A stretch of DNA of 64,000 bases from Stigonema ocellatum SAG 48.90 = DSM 106950 (GTDB lineage Bacteria; Cyanobacteriota; Cyanobacteriia; Cyanobacteriales; Nostocaceae). Positions 8,148 through 17,449 of the stretch are shown piece by piece. Made by a program: the position numbers and the translations under genes. Where the stretch lies: positions 72,738 through 136,737 of the forward strand of contig JADQBA010000006.1 in assembly GCA_016903675.1 (NCBI GenBank), written 5' to 3'. A model generated the notes under the pieces. The model saw only the letters and a program-made list of their open reading frames with translations. It had not been told where the DNA came from and made no database searches. Positions within the stretch are counted from its first letter, which is position 1; every line of letters begins with the position of its first letter.

Positions 8148-9179
8148 TTACCCAAAGTAATAAGATGGCTCGTATACTGCCTCCCAATCACCTTTGTAAC
8201 TTTGGAGCGATCGCATATACTGAGCGCGTTCAAAGTCACTAGGGTTAGGACAGCTTTTTTGACTCATGCTTCCCTGAAGCAGACGTACAGATTCATATTC
8301 GTGCTTCTCCATCCATTCGCTTATTTGCTTCTCAATTACCCTCATATGATTAATGCCGTGCCGCAGCAACACAGAACAAAGCATGGTAATATCTGCCCCT
8401 GCCATCAACATTTTCAAGACATCAAGTCCATTGTGGATACCACTGGTCGCTGCTAGGCTGGCATTGATACGACCATAAAGAATTGCCAGCCAACGCAGAG
8501 GCAAACGCATTGCATGGGGAGTACTTAAAATCATATTTGGTTGCACTTCTAGGGTTTCGAGGTTGATATCTGGTTGGTAAAATCGATTGAACAGTACCAA
8601 GGCATCAGCCCCTGCATTGTCCAAACGTTTCGCCATATTCGCCGTGTTAGTGAAATAGGGACTCAACTTCACCGCTACGGGAATAGTCACTACTGCTTTA
8701 ACGGCACGAAGAATGTCAATATATGTTTGCTCAAGCTGTGTACTCGTCAGATCCATTTCTGTAGGAACGTAGTAAATATTTAATTCCAGCGCTGAAGCCC
8801 CCGCTTGCTGAATCAGTCTGGCGAAATTAGTCCATCCACCCACGGAAGAACCATTCAGGCTAGCAATAATCGGAATTCCTACCTTTTCCTTCGCCTTACG
8901 GATATGATTTAGGTATTCTTCTGGTCCGACACGGAAATTTGCTGGCTCTGGAAAATAAGTCACGGCTTCAGGATAACTCTCGGTTCCGTGTGTCAAATGA
9001 TGATGTAATTCATATCGTTCATGGCTTAACTGTTCTTCAAACAGCGAATGCATCACTACCGCTGCTGCACCCGCGTCTTCCATGCGCTTAATGTTGTCTA
9101 CGTCTTCAGAAAGGGGGGATGCGGAAGGCACAAGTGGCGATCGCAATGTCATGCCCATATAATTTGTAGTCAAATCCAT
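8148..9179 (-). CDS. Dihydroorotate dehydrogenase-like flavoprotein
   Basis: The 343-residue product has the FMN-binding TIM barrel of the class 1 DHOD family. It opens with MDLTTNYMGMTLRSPLVPSASPLS and shows PIIASLNGSSVGGW, ALELNIYY, PVAVKLSPYF and SGIHNGLDVLKMLMAGAD. In cyanobacteria this subtype is commonly next to nifJ and may act on another substrate than dihydroorotate, because it lies outside the pyrimidine genes. It follows nifJ with a short gap (11 bases) and precedes pfkA by 8 bases, so co-transcription is likely. The role in fermentation is inferred only from context. Confidence 0.85.
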   Translation of the reverse strand: MDLTTNYMGMTLRSPLVPSASPLSEDVDNIKRMEDAGAAAVVMHSLFEEQLSHERYELHHHLTHGTESYPEAVTYFPEPANFRVGPEEYLNHIRKAKEKVGIPIIASLNGSSVGGWTNFARLIQQAGASALELNIYYVPTEMDLTSTQLEQTYIDILRAVKAVVTIPVAVKLSPYFTNTANMAKRLDNAGADALVLFNRFYQPDINLETLEVQPNMILSTPHAMRLPLRWLAILYGRINASLAATSGIHNGLDVLKMLMAGADITMLCSVLLRHGINHMRVIEKQISEWMEKHEYESVRLLQGSMSQKSCPNPSDFERAQYMRSLQSYKGDWEAVYEPSYYFG

Positions 9180-9190
9180 AAAAACCTCTT

Positions 9191-10867
9191 TTACTCTGGC
9201 TTTAAAAGTTGTTGTGCAGCTAAATATTGATACATTGCAAAGCGGGTATTCACATTCTCTTGAGCTTCTTTGAGTAAATGCTTTGCAGCTTCTGGGTTAG
9301 TCTTAGTCAACATCTTGAAGCGGTTCTCCATATACATCGATTGCTCTACTGGCAGTTTCGGTGAGCGCGAATCGAGTTGCAGTGGGTTTTGTCCCTGCTT
9401 AATTCGGTCTGGGTTAAACCGATACAGTAGCCATCGACCTGAGTCTACGGCAGCTTTATGATTCTGCATTGCCGTACTCATGTTGATTCCATGAGCAATG
9501 CAGTGGCTGTAGGCGATAATCAGTGATGGACCTGAGTAAGCTTCTGCTTCTAGGAATGCCTTGAGAGTGTGTTCATCCCGTGCGCCCATTGCCACACTGG
9601 CAACATAAACATTGCCGTAAGTCATCGCCATCAAGCCCAAGTCTTTTTTGGTAGCAGCTTTACCACCAGCGGCAAATTTAGCGACAGCAGCCTTTGGAGT
9701 GGCTTTGGACATTTGCCCACCTGTGTTGGAATATACCTCAGTATCAAGAACCAGGATATTAACATTGCGACCACTTGCTAAGACATGATCCAGTCCACCA
9801 AAGCCGATATCATACGCCCAGCCGTCACCGCCGATCATCCAGACACTCTTTTTCACCAAATGGTCAGCAATACTCAAGAGTTGTTTTGCTTTTGTGGTAA
9901 TTGTTGACTGGGAAGAAGATTCTGTCAACTGTGAACCGTCAACAGTGAACAAACTATATAAGCGTTGCTTTAAAACTGTAATGCGATCGCGTTGTTCCCA
10001 AATATCAGCTTCATCTTTTTGCTCGGCATTGACGATACTATTTGCCAGTTTCTCACCCACAACTGTAGCCAGTTGTTTGAGCAATTGGGCAGCAAATTCT
10101 GCCTGTTTGTCAATGGAAATACGGAAACCTAAGCCAAATTCAGCATTATCTTCAAATAGGGAGTTTGACCAAGCAGGACCGCGTCCAAGAGCATTATGCG
10201 TCCACGGAGTTGTAGGTAAATTACCGCCGTAAATGGAAGAACAGCCAGTGGCGTTGGCAACGATCATGCGATCGCCAAACAACTGTGTCACCAACTTAAT
10301 ATACGGTGTCTCTCCACAACCACCGCAAGCCCCAGAAAACTCAAACAATGGCTCTTGCATCTGCTGTTGGTTAATATGAGTCAGCTTCAACTGTCGTCGG
10401 TCTGGATTGGGAATACTCAAAAAGAAATCCCAATTTTCTCGCTCTTGAGAGCGTAATGGCAGTTGAGGTTCCATATTAATTGCCTTACGACGTGGTTCCG
10501 CTTTATTCTTAGCTGGACAAACATCTACGCAAATTCCGCAACCCGTACAATCTTCTGCTGCCACTTGGATAGTGAATTTCAAAAAGCGCCAATCATAGTC
10601 TTTGGCATCGCTACTCTTAAAAGTTGGTGGTGCATTATCCAGTTGGTTTGGTTCGTAAACCTTACTACGAATGACACTATGAGGACACACCATCACACAC
10701 TTACCGCACTGAATACAGACATTCGGGTCCCAAACTGGAATTTCCTGGGCAATGTTGCGCTTCTCCCATTTCGATGTACCGGTGGGATAAGTACCATCTG
10801 CTGGCATTGCACTCACTGGCAGTTCATCCCCAACACGGGCAATTATTTTACCTAGTACATCCCGCAC
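9191..10867 (-). pseudogene. nifJ: Pyruvate:ferredoxin oxidoreductase, C-terminal half (split gene)
   Basis: This 558-residue frame holds the C-terminal domains of PFOR, which oxidises pyruvate to acetyl-CoA and reduces ferredoxin. Two 4Fe-4S motifs (CIQCGKCVMVCP, CTGCGICVDVCP) are followed by the FSGACGGCGETPY cluster/TPP region and GGDGWAYDIGFGGLDHVL. The frame is open and homologous upstream of its first ATG, reading DSAPAFVRDVLGKIIARVGDELPVS. So it is the second half of one gene and not an independent protein. The first half (10852-12930) is in another frame. The shift coincides with a (GATTTGG)n tract at 10890-10919. Without frame correction neither half is a full enzyme, although a two-subunit arrangement cannot be excluded. 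Confidence 0.8.
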
Positions 10868-10889
10868 AAAAGCTGGGGCAGAATCAATT

Positions 10890-10919
10890 GATTTGGGATT
10901 TGGGATTTGGGATTTGGGT
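10890..10919. repeat. Heptad tract (GATTTGG)n at the nifJ frame break
   Basis: About four tandem units of GGGATTT lie exactly where the two nifJ frames change register. The tract is typical of the short tandemly repeated heptads of filamentous cyanobacteria. Confidence 0.85.
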
Positions 10920-11708
10920 CTAGAGAGGCGTAGACCACTTCATAAAGATTATCCAAAGTTGCATCAACCGCGTTGATGTTCATCTGCACTATTTCATCGC
11001 CCTTTTTGCCGTAAGTCTTGCGAATGGATTTCTTAATTTCCTCAATAGCTTCTTCTGGTGGTAGTACACCCGATAAGGCGAAGAAACAGACCTGCATTAC
11101 CGTGTTGATTCGTCCAGCCATCCCTGCTTCACGAGCTACTTTGTAGGCGTTAATTACATAAAGTTTCAAATGCTTTTGAATAATTTGTTCTTGTACTGAT
11201 GGCGGCAGATGATCCCATATTTCATCCTTCCCATGAGGAGAATTCAGTAAAAAAGTGCCACCTGATACCATGTCTTTAAGGATAGGGAATTTTTCTAGAA
11301 ACTCCCACTGATGACAGGCGATAAAGTTAGCTTTACTAATTAAATATGTAGCGTGGATTGGTTCGTTCCCAAAGCGCAGGTGGGAGACGGTGACAGAACC
11401 TGATTTTTTAGAATCGTAGACGAAGTAGCCTTGGGCGTAATTGTCTGTTTCTTCTCCAATAATCTTGATGGAGTTTTTGTTTGCTCCCACAGTGCCATCT
11501 GAACCCAAGCCATAAAAAATGGCTCGTACTATGTTGTCTGGTTCGATGCTAAATTCAGGGTCATAATCTAAGCTAGTGTGGGTGACATCATCGTTAATGC
11601 CGATGGTGAAGTGATTTTTTGGTTCACCAGCCTCAAGGTTGTCGAAGACAGCTTTAATCATTGCTGGGGTGAATTCTTTGGATGACAAGCCGTAACGACC
11701 AGCGATGA

Positions 11709-11875
11709 TATGGGGAGTGGGGGGAGTGGGGGGAGTGGGGGGAGTGGGGGGAGTGGGGGGAGATGGGGGGGATGGGGGAGAATATTTTTCCCCTACCTTC
11801 CCTACCTCCCCTACCTCCCCTACCTCCCCTACCTCCCCTACCTCCCCTACTGCCCTTGCCTTCCCTACCTCCCAT
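11709..11875. repeat. Tandem repeat block inside nifJ
   Basis: The plus strand shows five or more units of GGGGGGAGTG, then several units of CTCCCCTAC. The two halves use complementary-looking units. On the minus strand it is translated in frame as GEV and PPT repeats. Simple-sequence frames on the other strand here are artefacts. Confidence 0.9.
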
Positions 11876-12993
11876 GCTTCATAAAGAGCACTCACCACAT
11901 CAAGGTAGAGGGGTTCCCCAGATGCACCTGGTTCTTTGGTGCGGTCTAGGACTGCTATGCTATGAGTAGTTTCTGGCAAGGCTTTAACAAATCGCTTGGC
12001 GTCAAATGGGCGATACAGTCTCACTTTCACTACACCCACTTTCTCACCACGGGCATTCAGGTAATCTACTGTTTCATGCACTGCCTCGCAACCGGAACCC
12101 ATCAGTATAATGACTCGTTCAGCTGCTGGATCGCCATAATATTCAAACACTTTGTACTGTCGCCCGGTGATATCGGCAAATTCGTTCATCACTTTCTGGG
12201 TGATGTCTGGGCAAGCTTGATAATAAGGATTGACGGTTTCCCTTGCCTGGAAGTAGACATCGGGGTTTTGTGCTGTACCGCGTAACACGGGTTTGTCGGG
12301 GGTAAGGGCGCGTGACCGATGGGCGAACACTAATTCATCTGTGATGAAGCAAAGCAAGTCATCCTCTGTTAACAGTTCCACTTTGTTAATTTCGTGAGAG
12401 GTACGAAAGCCGTCAAAAAAGTGTAGGAAAGGTATGCGTGATTCTAAGGTTACCCGCGTTGCGATCAAAGCAAAATCATGTGCTTCTTGCACTGAGGCGC
12501 TTGCCAGCATTGCAAAGCCAGTGGTACGCGCTGCCATCACGTCGCTGTGGTCACCGAAAATGGAGAGACTTTGGGCTGCAAGCGATCGCGCTGCGACATG
12601 AAAGACTGTAGGTGTAAGTTCTCCAGCAATTTTGTACATATTTGGGATCATTAATAATAATCCCTGCGATGCTGTGAATGTCGTTGTTAATGAACCGGTT
12701 TGCAAAGCCCCATGCACTGCACCTGCGACACCTCCTTCACTCTGCATCTGTACCACTGAAGGAATAATGCCCCAGATGTTTAGTTTTCCCTCACTTGCCC
12801 AAGTATCTGCCCACTCAGCCATTGGAGAGGAAGGGGTAATGGGGTAAATAGCAATGACTTCATTAAGTCCATAGACAACTTGAGCAACAGCTTCATTGCC
12901 GTCTATGGTTGCAAAGGTTCTGTTATTCATCTTCTTAGATCTTTGAAAATTTTTGAACTGTACCAATGTTTGGCATCATTTTGGTATATAAAT

Positions 12994-13527
12994 TTAGCAA
13001 ACCCATACTTTAATTGAATTTGATTGGCTGAGGATGAACTTTGCCCAATACACCTCATTATCCGTGCCATCTACTATCACCAGAAACTCATCTTTCCCGC
13101 TATGGTGGCCAGCAACTCTAGCTGAGTTCGAGACTTTCCCTAAACCAGCTATAGCTGAAATTAAACTACCACTTACTAAACCAAATCCGGCACCAGCTAA
13201 AGTCGTGACAGCCGTTCCAGCACTCCCGGCTGCTACTATAAAATTAACTCCGGGTGTCGCTAGAATCCCAAAGCCTATGAAAGAGCCAATTATAGCACCT
13301 AGTAGACTACCAACGAGCATAACTATTGCTGCATCATCTTGAGTTTGGTTAAAATTACAATCACTCATCCCAACACCATCAACTTGAGCCTCAAGGTCTG
13401 CATATTTGGCAACGATAGAAATCTTCGCCACTGGGAACCCAGCTTTTTTGAGTTCGGCAAGTGTATGTTCCATGTCGTTCCGGTGGGAAAATCTACCAAT
13501 AGCGACTTTTTTTTGCTGTAAAGCCAT
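12994..13527 (-). CDS. General stress protein 17M-like, glycine-zipper membrane protein
   Basis: The 177-residue product starts with MALQQKKVAIGRFSHRNDMEHTLAELKKAGF, the ferredoxin-like N-terminal domain seen in GSP17M/YflT-like stress proteins. Two Gly/Ala-rich hydrophobic segments follow (about residues 68-95 and 97-128) with repeated GxxxG spacing, then a short C-terminal domain ending in FLVIVDGTDNEVYWAKFIL. A strong AAGGAGG precedes the ATG. It is upstream of nifJ on the same strand with a 63-base gap, so it could be read with nifJ. A membrane or envelope stress role is inferred from the family. Confidence 0.75.
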   Translation of the reverse strand: MALQQKKVAIGRFSHRNDMEHTLAELKKAGFPVAKISIVAKYADLEAQVDGVGMSDCNFNQTQDDAAIVMLVGSLLGAIIGSFIGFGILATPGVNFIVAAGSAGTAVTTLAGAGFGLVSGSLISAIAGLGKVSNSARVAGHHSGKDEFLVIVDGTDNEVYWAKFILSQSNSIKVWVC

Positions 13528-13685
13528 TTTTCCTCCTTTTCAAATCCGATCTCGTCAAAAAATGAACGCGATCGCCTTCTTCTTATATAACTAGCGAAAC
13601 AATTTGAGGAACTTGTGAGGAAGGCTGTACCATCATTTTTGGGTTTGCGACGCTTGACCATATTTTGAATTCGTTACGAAGTTAA

Positions 13686-13900
13686 TAGGACTTACGCACT
13701 TTACAAATCAACCATCATGTGTATAACGAAATTCCTGCATTTGCCTCGTTCCCAGCCTCAGGCTGGGAATGAGATCAAGGAGGGCTGCTGCCTCCCGATT
13801 TGACGGGAGGCAGCAGCCCACTTTGAAGAGCATTACAAGGCAGCAGCCCAGTAACGAGAGACATACATAGTTTATTCTTTTTGTCAATGCGTAAGTCCTA
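13686..13900. repeat. MITE-like element with perfect 13-bp terminal inverted repeats
   Basis: The ends are TAGGACTTACGCA and TGCGTAAGTCCTA, perfectly complementary. The element is flanked on both sides by GTTAA (13681-13685 and 13901-13905), a likely 5-bp target duplication. The interior has nested hairpins (CCCAGCCTCAGGCTGGG; GGCTGCTGCCTCCCG pairing with CGGGAGGCAGCAGCC). It has no coding capacity. A second copy is at 24214-24433. Confidence 0.85.
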
Positions 13901-13942
13901 GTTAAGTTAAAATATCAGGCGTTGCTGAATCAAGATATGAAT

Positions 13943-14060
13943 TCGTGAATAATTAAAGGTTTGTAGTTGCGCTTCAGCGCCCTAGATATGAGCGCTGAAG
14001 CGCAATTACAAACCCTTACTTGCATTCATATAGTTCGGTTTTTCTGTGCCGATCTACTTA
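13943..14060. repeat. Hairpin MITE family, copy 2
   Basis: Shares AATAATTAAAGGTTTGTAG, the long GCGCTTCAGCGC stem and the right end GCCGATCTACTTA with the element at 4621. One stem base differs, and the left terminal repeat is absent. Confidence 0.75.
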
Positions 14061-14356
14061 TCCCTTGTAGGTGCAAGCGTCTACGGCTTCCTTATTTGAA
14101 ACCCCTGATTTTAATTATGGGGTTCCCTACCCCCTACACCCTTTTCATATCTTACTCGGAAAACCTTAATTTTTCTTTAATAAACTTTGGTTGGTATACA
14201 CTACCAACTTCTGAATATTTAATTTTAAATTAACTTAATTAACAAATTGAATCTAAAAGCGTATGATTATAAAGCAAATATGAAAAATATTACATTTAAA
14301 AATTATACCAATTTTAAGCAAGCGTTACTTAAAATATACTTTAATATTTGTGAACT

Positions 14357-17300
14357 GTGAACCCTCGATTATCTAAAAATGAAGCCGCTCGGCTCGAAAC
14401 CCTTCGCCAATATCAGATTCTCGACACAGAACCCGAAGAGGCGTTCGACAATCTCACTCGTTTAGCTGCACATATTTGTGGAACCCCCATTGCATTAATA
14501 AGTTTTATTGATGAAAACCGTCAGTGGTTTAAGTCAAAGGTAGGTTTGGATGTAACGTCTGTGGCTTGTGAATGGGGACTATGGGACCAATGTAGCTTAC
14601 TACACGATGACGTCCTTGTTTCTTCTAATACGTTAGTTGATGAATGCTGCGCAGCAAACCCTTTAGTCACATCAAATCCCAATTTCCGGTTTTACGCTGG
14701 AGTATCTTTGATGACACCGGAAGGATGTGTACTCGGTTACCTATGTGTAATGGACTACGAAGAGAAACATCTCAATCCCGAGCAATTGGAGGGTTTACGG
14801 TTATTAGGTCACCAAGTTCTCGCACAACTTGAAATGCGACGGAATTTAGTCAACTTGACCCGTGCCACTACCGAGCTCCAACAAGCAGAGGAATCACTAC
14901 AACAGCAACGAGCGCGGGAGCGACTGGTGACGGATATTGCTCACCGCATCCGGCAGAGTTTGAATTTAGAAGAAATTCTTAACACCACAGTGTCTGAAGT
15001 GCGGCAGTTTCTTCAGACAGAGCGAGTGTTCATTTACCGCTTCCAGCCAGACTGGGGTGGCGTTGTGGTCGTAGAATCTGTGGGTGACGGGTGGCAATCT
15101 CTTGTAGGCAGTAGTCTTAAAGACCCGGACTTTGCCCAAAGTTGTATCGATGCCTATAAAAAAGGTAGGCTCCAAGCGACCAACGATATCTATACAAGCA
15201 GTCTCCCCCAATGCTATATCGATTTTCTAGAGCAGTTTCAAGTGAGAGCTACCTTAGTAGTACCAATCTTACAAGGGGAACAATTGTGGGGATTACTGGT
15301 AGCTAACCATTGTTCATCACCACGACAGTGGCAGCAGTTGGAGATTGACTTGCTCAAGCAATTAGCAACGCAGCTAGCTATTGCGCTTCAACAGAGCCAA
15401 CTTTATAAACAAACTCAATATCAACTTCACACAGAGCAGGCACTCAATCGGGTCATTCAAACCATCCGCAATTCTCTTGACTTGAAAACCATCTTTTCCA
15501 CAGCAGTTTTTGAGATTGCGCAGCTCCTGCAAGCTGATAGATCTCACATTGTGCAATATCTGCCACAACGGCAGATTTGGCTGAATGTAGCGGATTATTG
15601 CCGTTCTCCAGATATACCAGGGGCTTTGGGGCTGGAAATTCCAGATGAAGGCAATGAGATTGCCGCCAAACTTAAACGATTAGAAGTCGTTCAGATTGAC
15701 GATGCCAGTACTTGTCAAGATGAAATCAATCGCGGTTTTGCTCAAACCTTTCCTGGATCTTGGTTGTTGATCCCGTTGCACTTTGGTTCGGCAGTTTGGG
15801 GCAGTCTCGGTCTGGTGAGAAATTCTCAGCCTGCATTGTGGCAGTTAGAAGAGGTAGAATTAACTTGCGCCGTGGCTGACCAAATGGCGATCGCCATTCA
15901 GCAATCTACACTTTTAGAACAGATACAAATCGAATTGAATGAACGCAAGCAGGCAGAACAGAAAATCAGCGAGCAAGCTGCTCTGCTTGATGTTGCAAAA
16001 GACGCTATTTTAGTTCAAGATATGGAAAACAGAATAGTTTTCTGGAACCAGGGTGCTGAGCGCCTATACGGCTGGATGGCACACGAAACCCTCGGAAAGG
16101 AAACCAACCATCTTTTGTTTCAAGGTGCTTCACCGCAACTCCAAGATATCTACAAAGTTGTTGCACAAAAAAGCGAGTGGCAGGGTGAGTTAACTCAGGT
16201 ACAAAAAGATGGGCAGAAAATCATTGTTGAAAGCCGTTGGACATTAGTACGCGATTTGAATGGGCAACCCAAGTCAATTCTTGTTGTCAATACCGACATA
16301 ACAGAAAAGAAACAACTCGAAGCCCAGTTTCTTCGTACCCAGCGACTGGAGAGCTTGGGCACGTTAGCAAGCGGCATGGCACACGAACTAAACAATATGC
16401 TAGCACCGATTCTGATGTCTGTGCAACTGCTAAAGATGAAATTGCCTGATGAGCAGAGTCTGGGGCTGCTACAGAGATTAGAAACCAGTGTAAAACGCTC
16501 TGCGGCTTTAGTCAAGCAAGTGCTGTCGTTTGCTCGTGGAGTCGAAGGCGATCGCACGATTCTACAAGTCAAGCATTTGCTATTGGAACTGGAGCAGATT
16601 GCCAAACAGACATTTCCCAAATCAATCCAAATCCGTACTGACATACCGTCTAACCTTTGTGCTGTCTCTGGCGATGCCACGCAAATGCAACAGGTTCTCA
16701 TTAACCTTGCCGTCAATGCTCGAGATGTGATGCCTGATGGTGGGATCTTAAGAGTCTGTGCCAAAAACTTTTTCATTGATGAAAACTATGCCAGGATAAA
16801 TCTTGAAGCCTCTGTGGGTGCTTACATTGTGATTACCGTGTCGGATACTGGAATGGGAATTCCGCCTGAAATACTCGATAGAATTTTTGACCCATTTTTT
16901 ACCACCAAAGAGGTTGGTAAAGGCACGGGGCTGGGTCTTTCAACCGTGATGGGCACCATCAAAAGTCACGGCGGTTTTGTGAAGGTGGCGAGTGAGGTGG
17001 GCAAAGGTAGTCAATTTCAGGTGTATTTGCCTGCGGTGTCTGAAGCCTTTTCACAGCCGGAAGAAGATCAGGAAATGCACACAGGGCAAGGAGAATCGAT
17101 TCTAGTTGTAGATGAGGAGGCTTCAGTGCTTGAGATTACCCAAATAGTACTCTTAAGACATAACTACAAAGTCCTCACTGCTAGTGATGGGATGGAGGCG
17201 ATCGCACTGTATATCCAGCATCAGAATGAAATTAGTCTAGTGTTGACCGATATAATGATGGCGTCTATGGATGGCTCAACACTCCTCCGCGCGTTGCAAA

Positions 17301-17449
17301 AAATCAACCCGCATGTCAAAGTTATTGCCATGAGCGGACTCGGATCAAACACGAAGATTGCTGATGGCATTGCTGTCAAAGCATTTTTGTCGAAGCCCTA
17401 CACAACGAAGGAATTATTGAAGACTATTAACGAGGTGAAGTCTAACTAA
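14357..17449 (+). CDS. Hybrid histidine kinase GAF-GAF(CBCR-like)-GAF-PAS-HisKA-HATPase-REC
   Basis: The 1,030-residue protein begins with a GTG at 14357. An N-terminal GAF (about 20-160) is of the redox/ligand type seen after RQYQILDTEPEEAFD. The second GAF (about 195-350) is cyanobacteriochrome-like: a cysteine at 286 (QCYIDF) sits at the canonical bilin position, but followed by Tyr instead of His. The DXCF position reads D256-P-D-F, so the second cysteine is absent. A third GAF (about 370-520) and a PAS (about 540-660) follow. The kinase core has HisKA with MAHELNN, HATPase motifs (NLAVNARDVMPDGG, GTGLGLSTVMG) and a C-terminal receiver (VVDEE, LVLTDIMM, SKPY). The next gene begins at the base after its stop, so it leads a four-gene operon. 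Whether bilin binds is uncertain. Confidence 0.9.
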   Translation: MNPRLSKNEAARLETLRQYQILDTEPEEAFDNLTRLAAHICGTPIALISFIDENRQWFKSKVGLDVTSVACEWGLWDQCSLLHDDVLVSSNTLVDECCAANPLVTSNPNFRFYAGVSLMTPEGCVLGYLCVMDYEEKHLNPEQLEGLRLLGHQVLAQLEMRRNLVNLTRATTELQQAEESLQQQRARERLVTDIAHRIRQSLNLEEILNTTVSEVRQFLQTERVFIYRFQPDWGGVVVVESVGDGWQSLVGSSLKDPDFAQSCIDAYKKGRLQATNDIYTSSLPQCYIDFLEQFQVRATLVVPILQGEQLWGLLVANHCSSPRQWQQLEIDLLKQLATQLAIALQQSQLYKQTQYQLHTEQALNRVIQTIRNSLDLKTIFSTAVFEIAQLLQADRSHIVQYLPQRQIWLNVADYCRSPDIPGALGLEIPDEGNEIAAKLKRLEVVQIDDASTCQDEINRGFAQTFPGSWLLIPLHFGSAVWGSLGLVRNSQPALWQLEEVELTCAVADQMAIAIQQSTLLEQIQIELNERKQAEQKISEQAALLDVAKDAILVQDMENRIVFWNQGAERLYGWMAHETLGKETNHLLFQGASPQLQDIYKVVAQKSEWQGELTQVQKDGQKIIVESRWTLVRDLNGQPKSILVVNTDITEKKQLEAQFLRTQRLESLGTLASGMAHELNNMLAPILMSVQLLKMKLPDEQSLGLLQRLETSVKRSAALVKQVLSFARGVEGDRTILQVKHLLLELEQIAKQTFPKSIQIRTDIPSNLCAVSGDATQMQQVLINLAVNARDVMPDGGILRVCAKNFFIDENYARINLEASVGAYIVITVSDTGMGIPPEILDRIFDPFFTTKEVGKGTGLGLSTVMGTIKSHGGFVKVASEVGKGSQFQVYLPAVSEAFSQPEEDQEMHTGQGESILVVDEEASVLEITQIVLLRHNYKVLTASDGMEAIALYIQHQNEISLVLTDIMMASMDGSTLLRALQKINPHVKVIAMSGLGSNTKIADGIAVKAFLSKPYTTKELLKTINEVKSN

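Larger units (their letters stand above)
10852..12930 (-). pseudogene. nifJ: Pyruvate:ferredoxin oxidoreductase, N-terminal half with repeat insertion
   Basis: The frame begins MNNRTFATIDGNEAVAQVVYG at 12930, after AAGAAG. It carries the PFOR domain I/II signatures AIYPITPSSPMAEWADTWA, TASQGLLLMIPNMYKIAGEL, and the later domain III part GLGSDGTVGANKNSIKIIGE. Around residues 345-390 it contains a run of Gly-Glu-Val then Pro-Pro-Thr repeats. Known NifJ proteins do not have this run, and it is encoded by the tandem repeat at 11709-11875. That insertion keeps the frame. At its 3' end a second tract shifts the frame and the product ends in about 20 foreign residues. Normal NifJ is one chain of about 1,200 residues. 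The gene heads a minus-strand cluster with the DHOD-like gene and pfkA. Confidence 0.82.
13528..14356. other. Gene-free region, repeats and promoter of the sensory operon
   Basis: No gene is supported. It contains the MITE at 13686-13900, the hairpin repeat at 13943-14060, and an AT-rich stretch from about 14150 to 14350 that must include the promoter for the kinase operon starting at 14357. Confidence 0.6.

Noticed and set aside
10852..10919. Programmed frameshifting in nifJ
   Set aside because: No slippery heptamer plus structure is seen; the shift coincides with a simple repeat, so a mutation is a simpler explanation. It is kept only as an open possibility.
11654..11969. Gly/Ser- and Pro-rich open frames on both strands within nifJ
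   Set aside because: They are translations of the tandem repeat in the wrong frames, and only the nifJ frame has homology on both sides.
16195..16776. 193-codon minus-strand frame inside the hybrid kinase
   Set aside because: Antisense shadow with a Cys/Ser/Arg-rich composition and no family resemblance.
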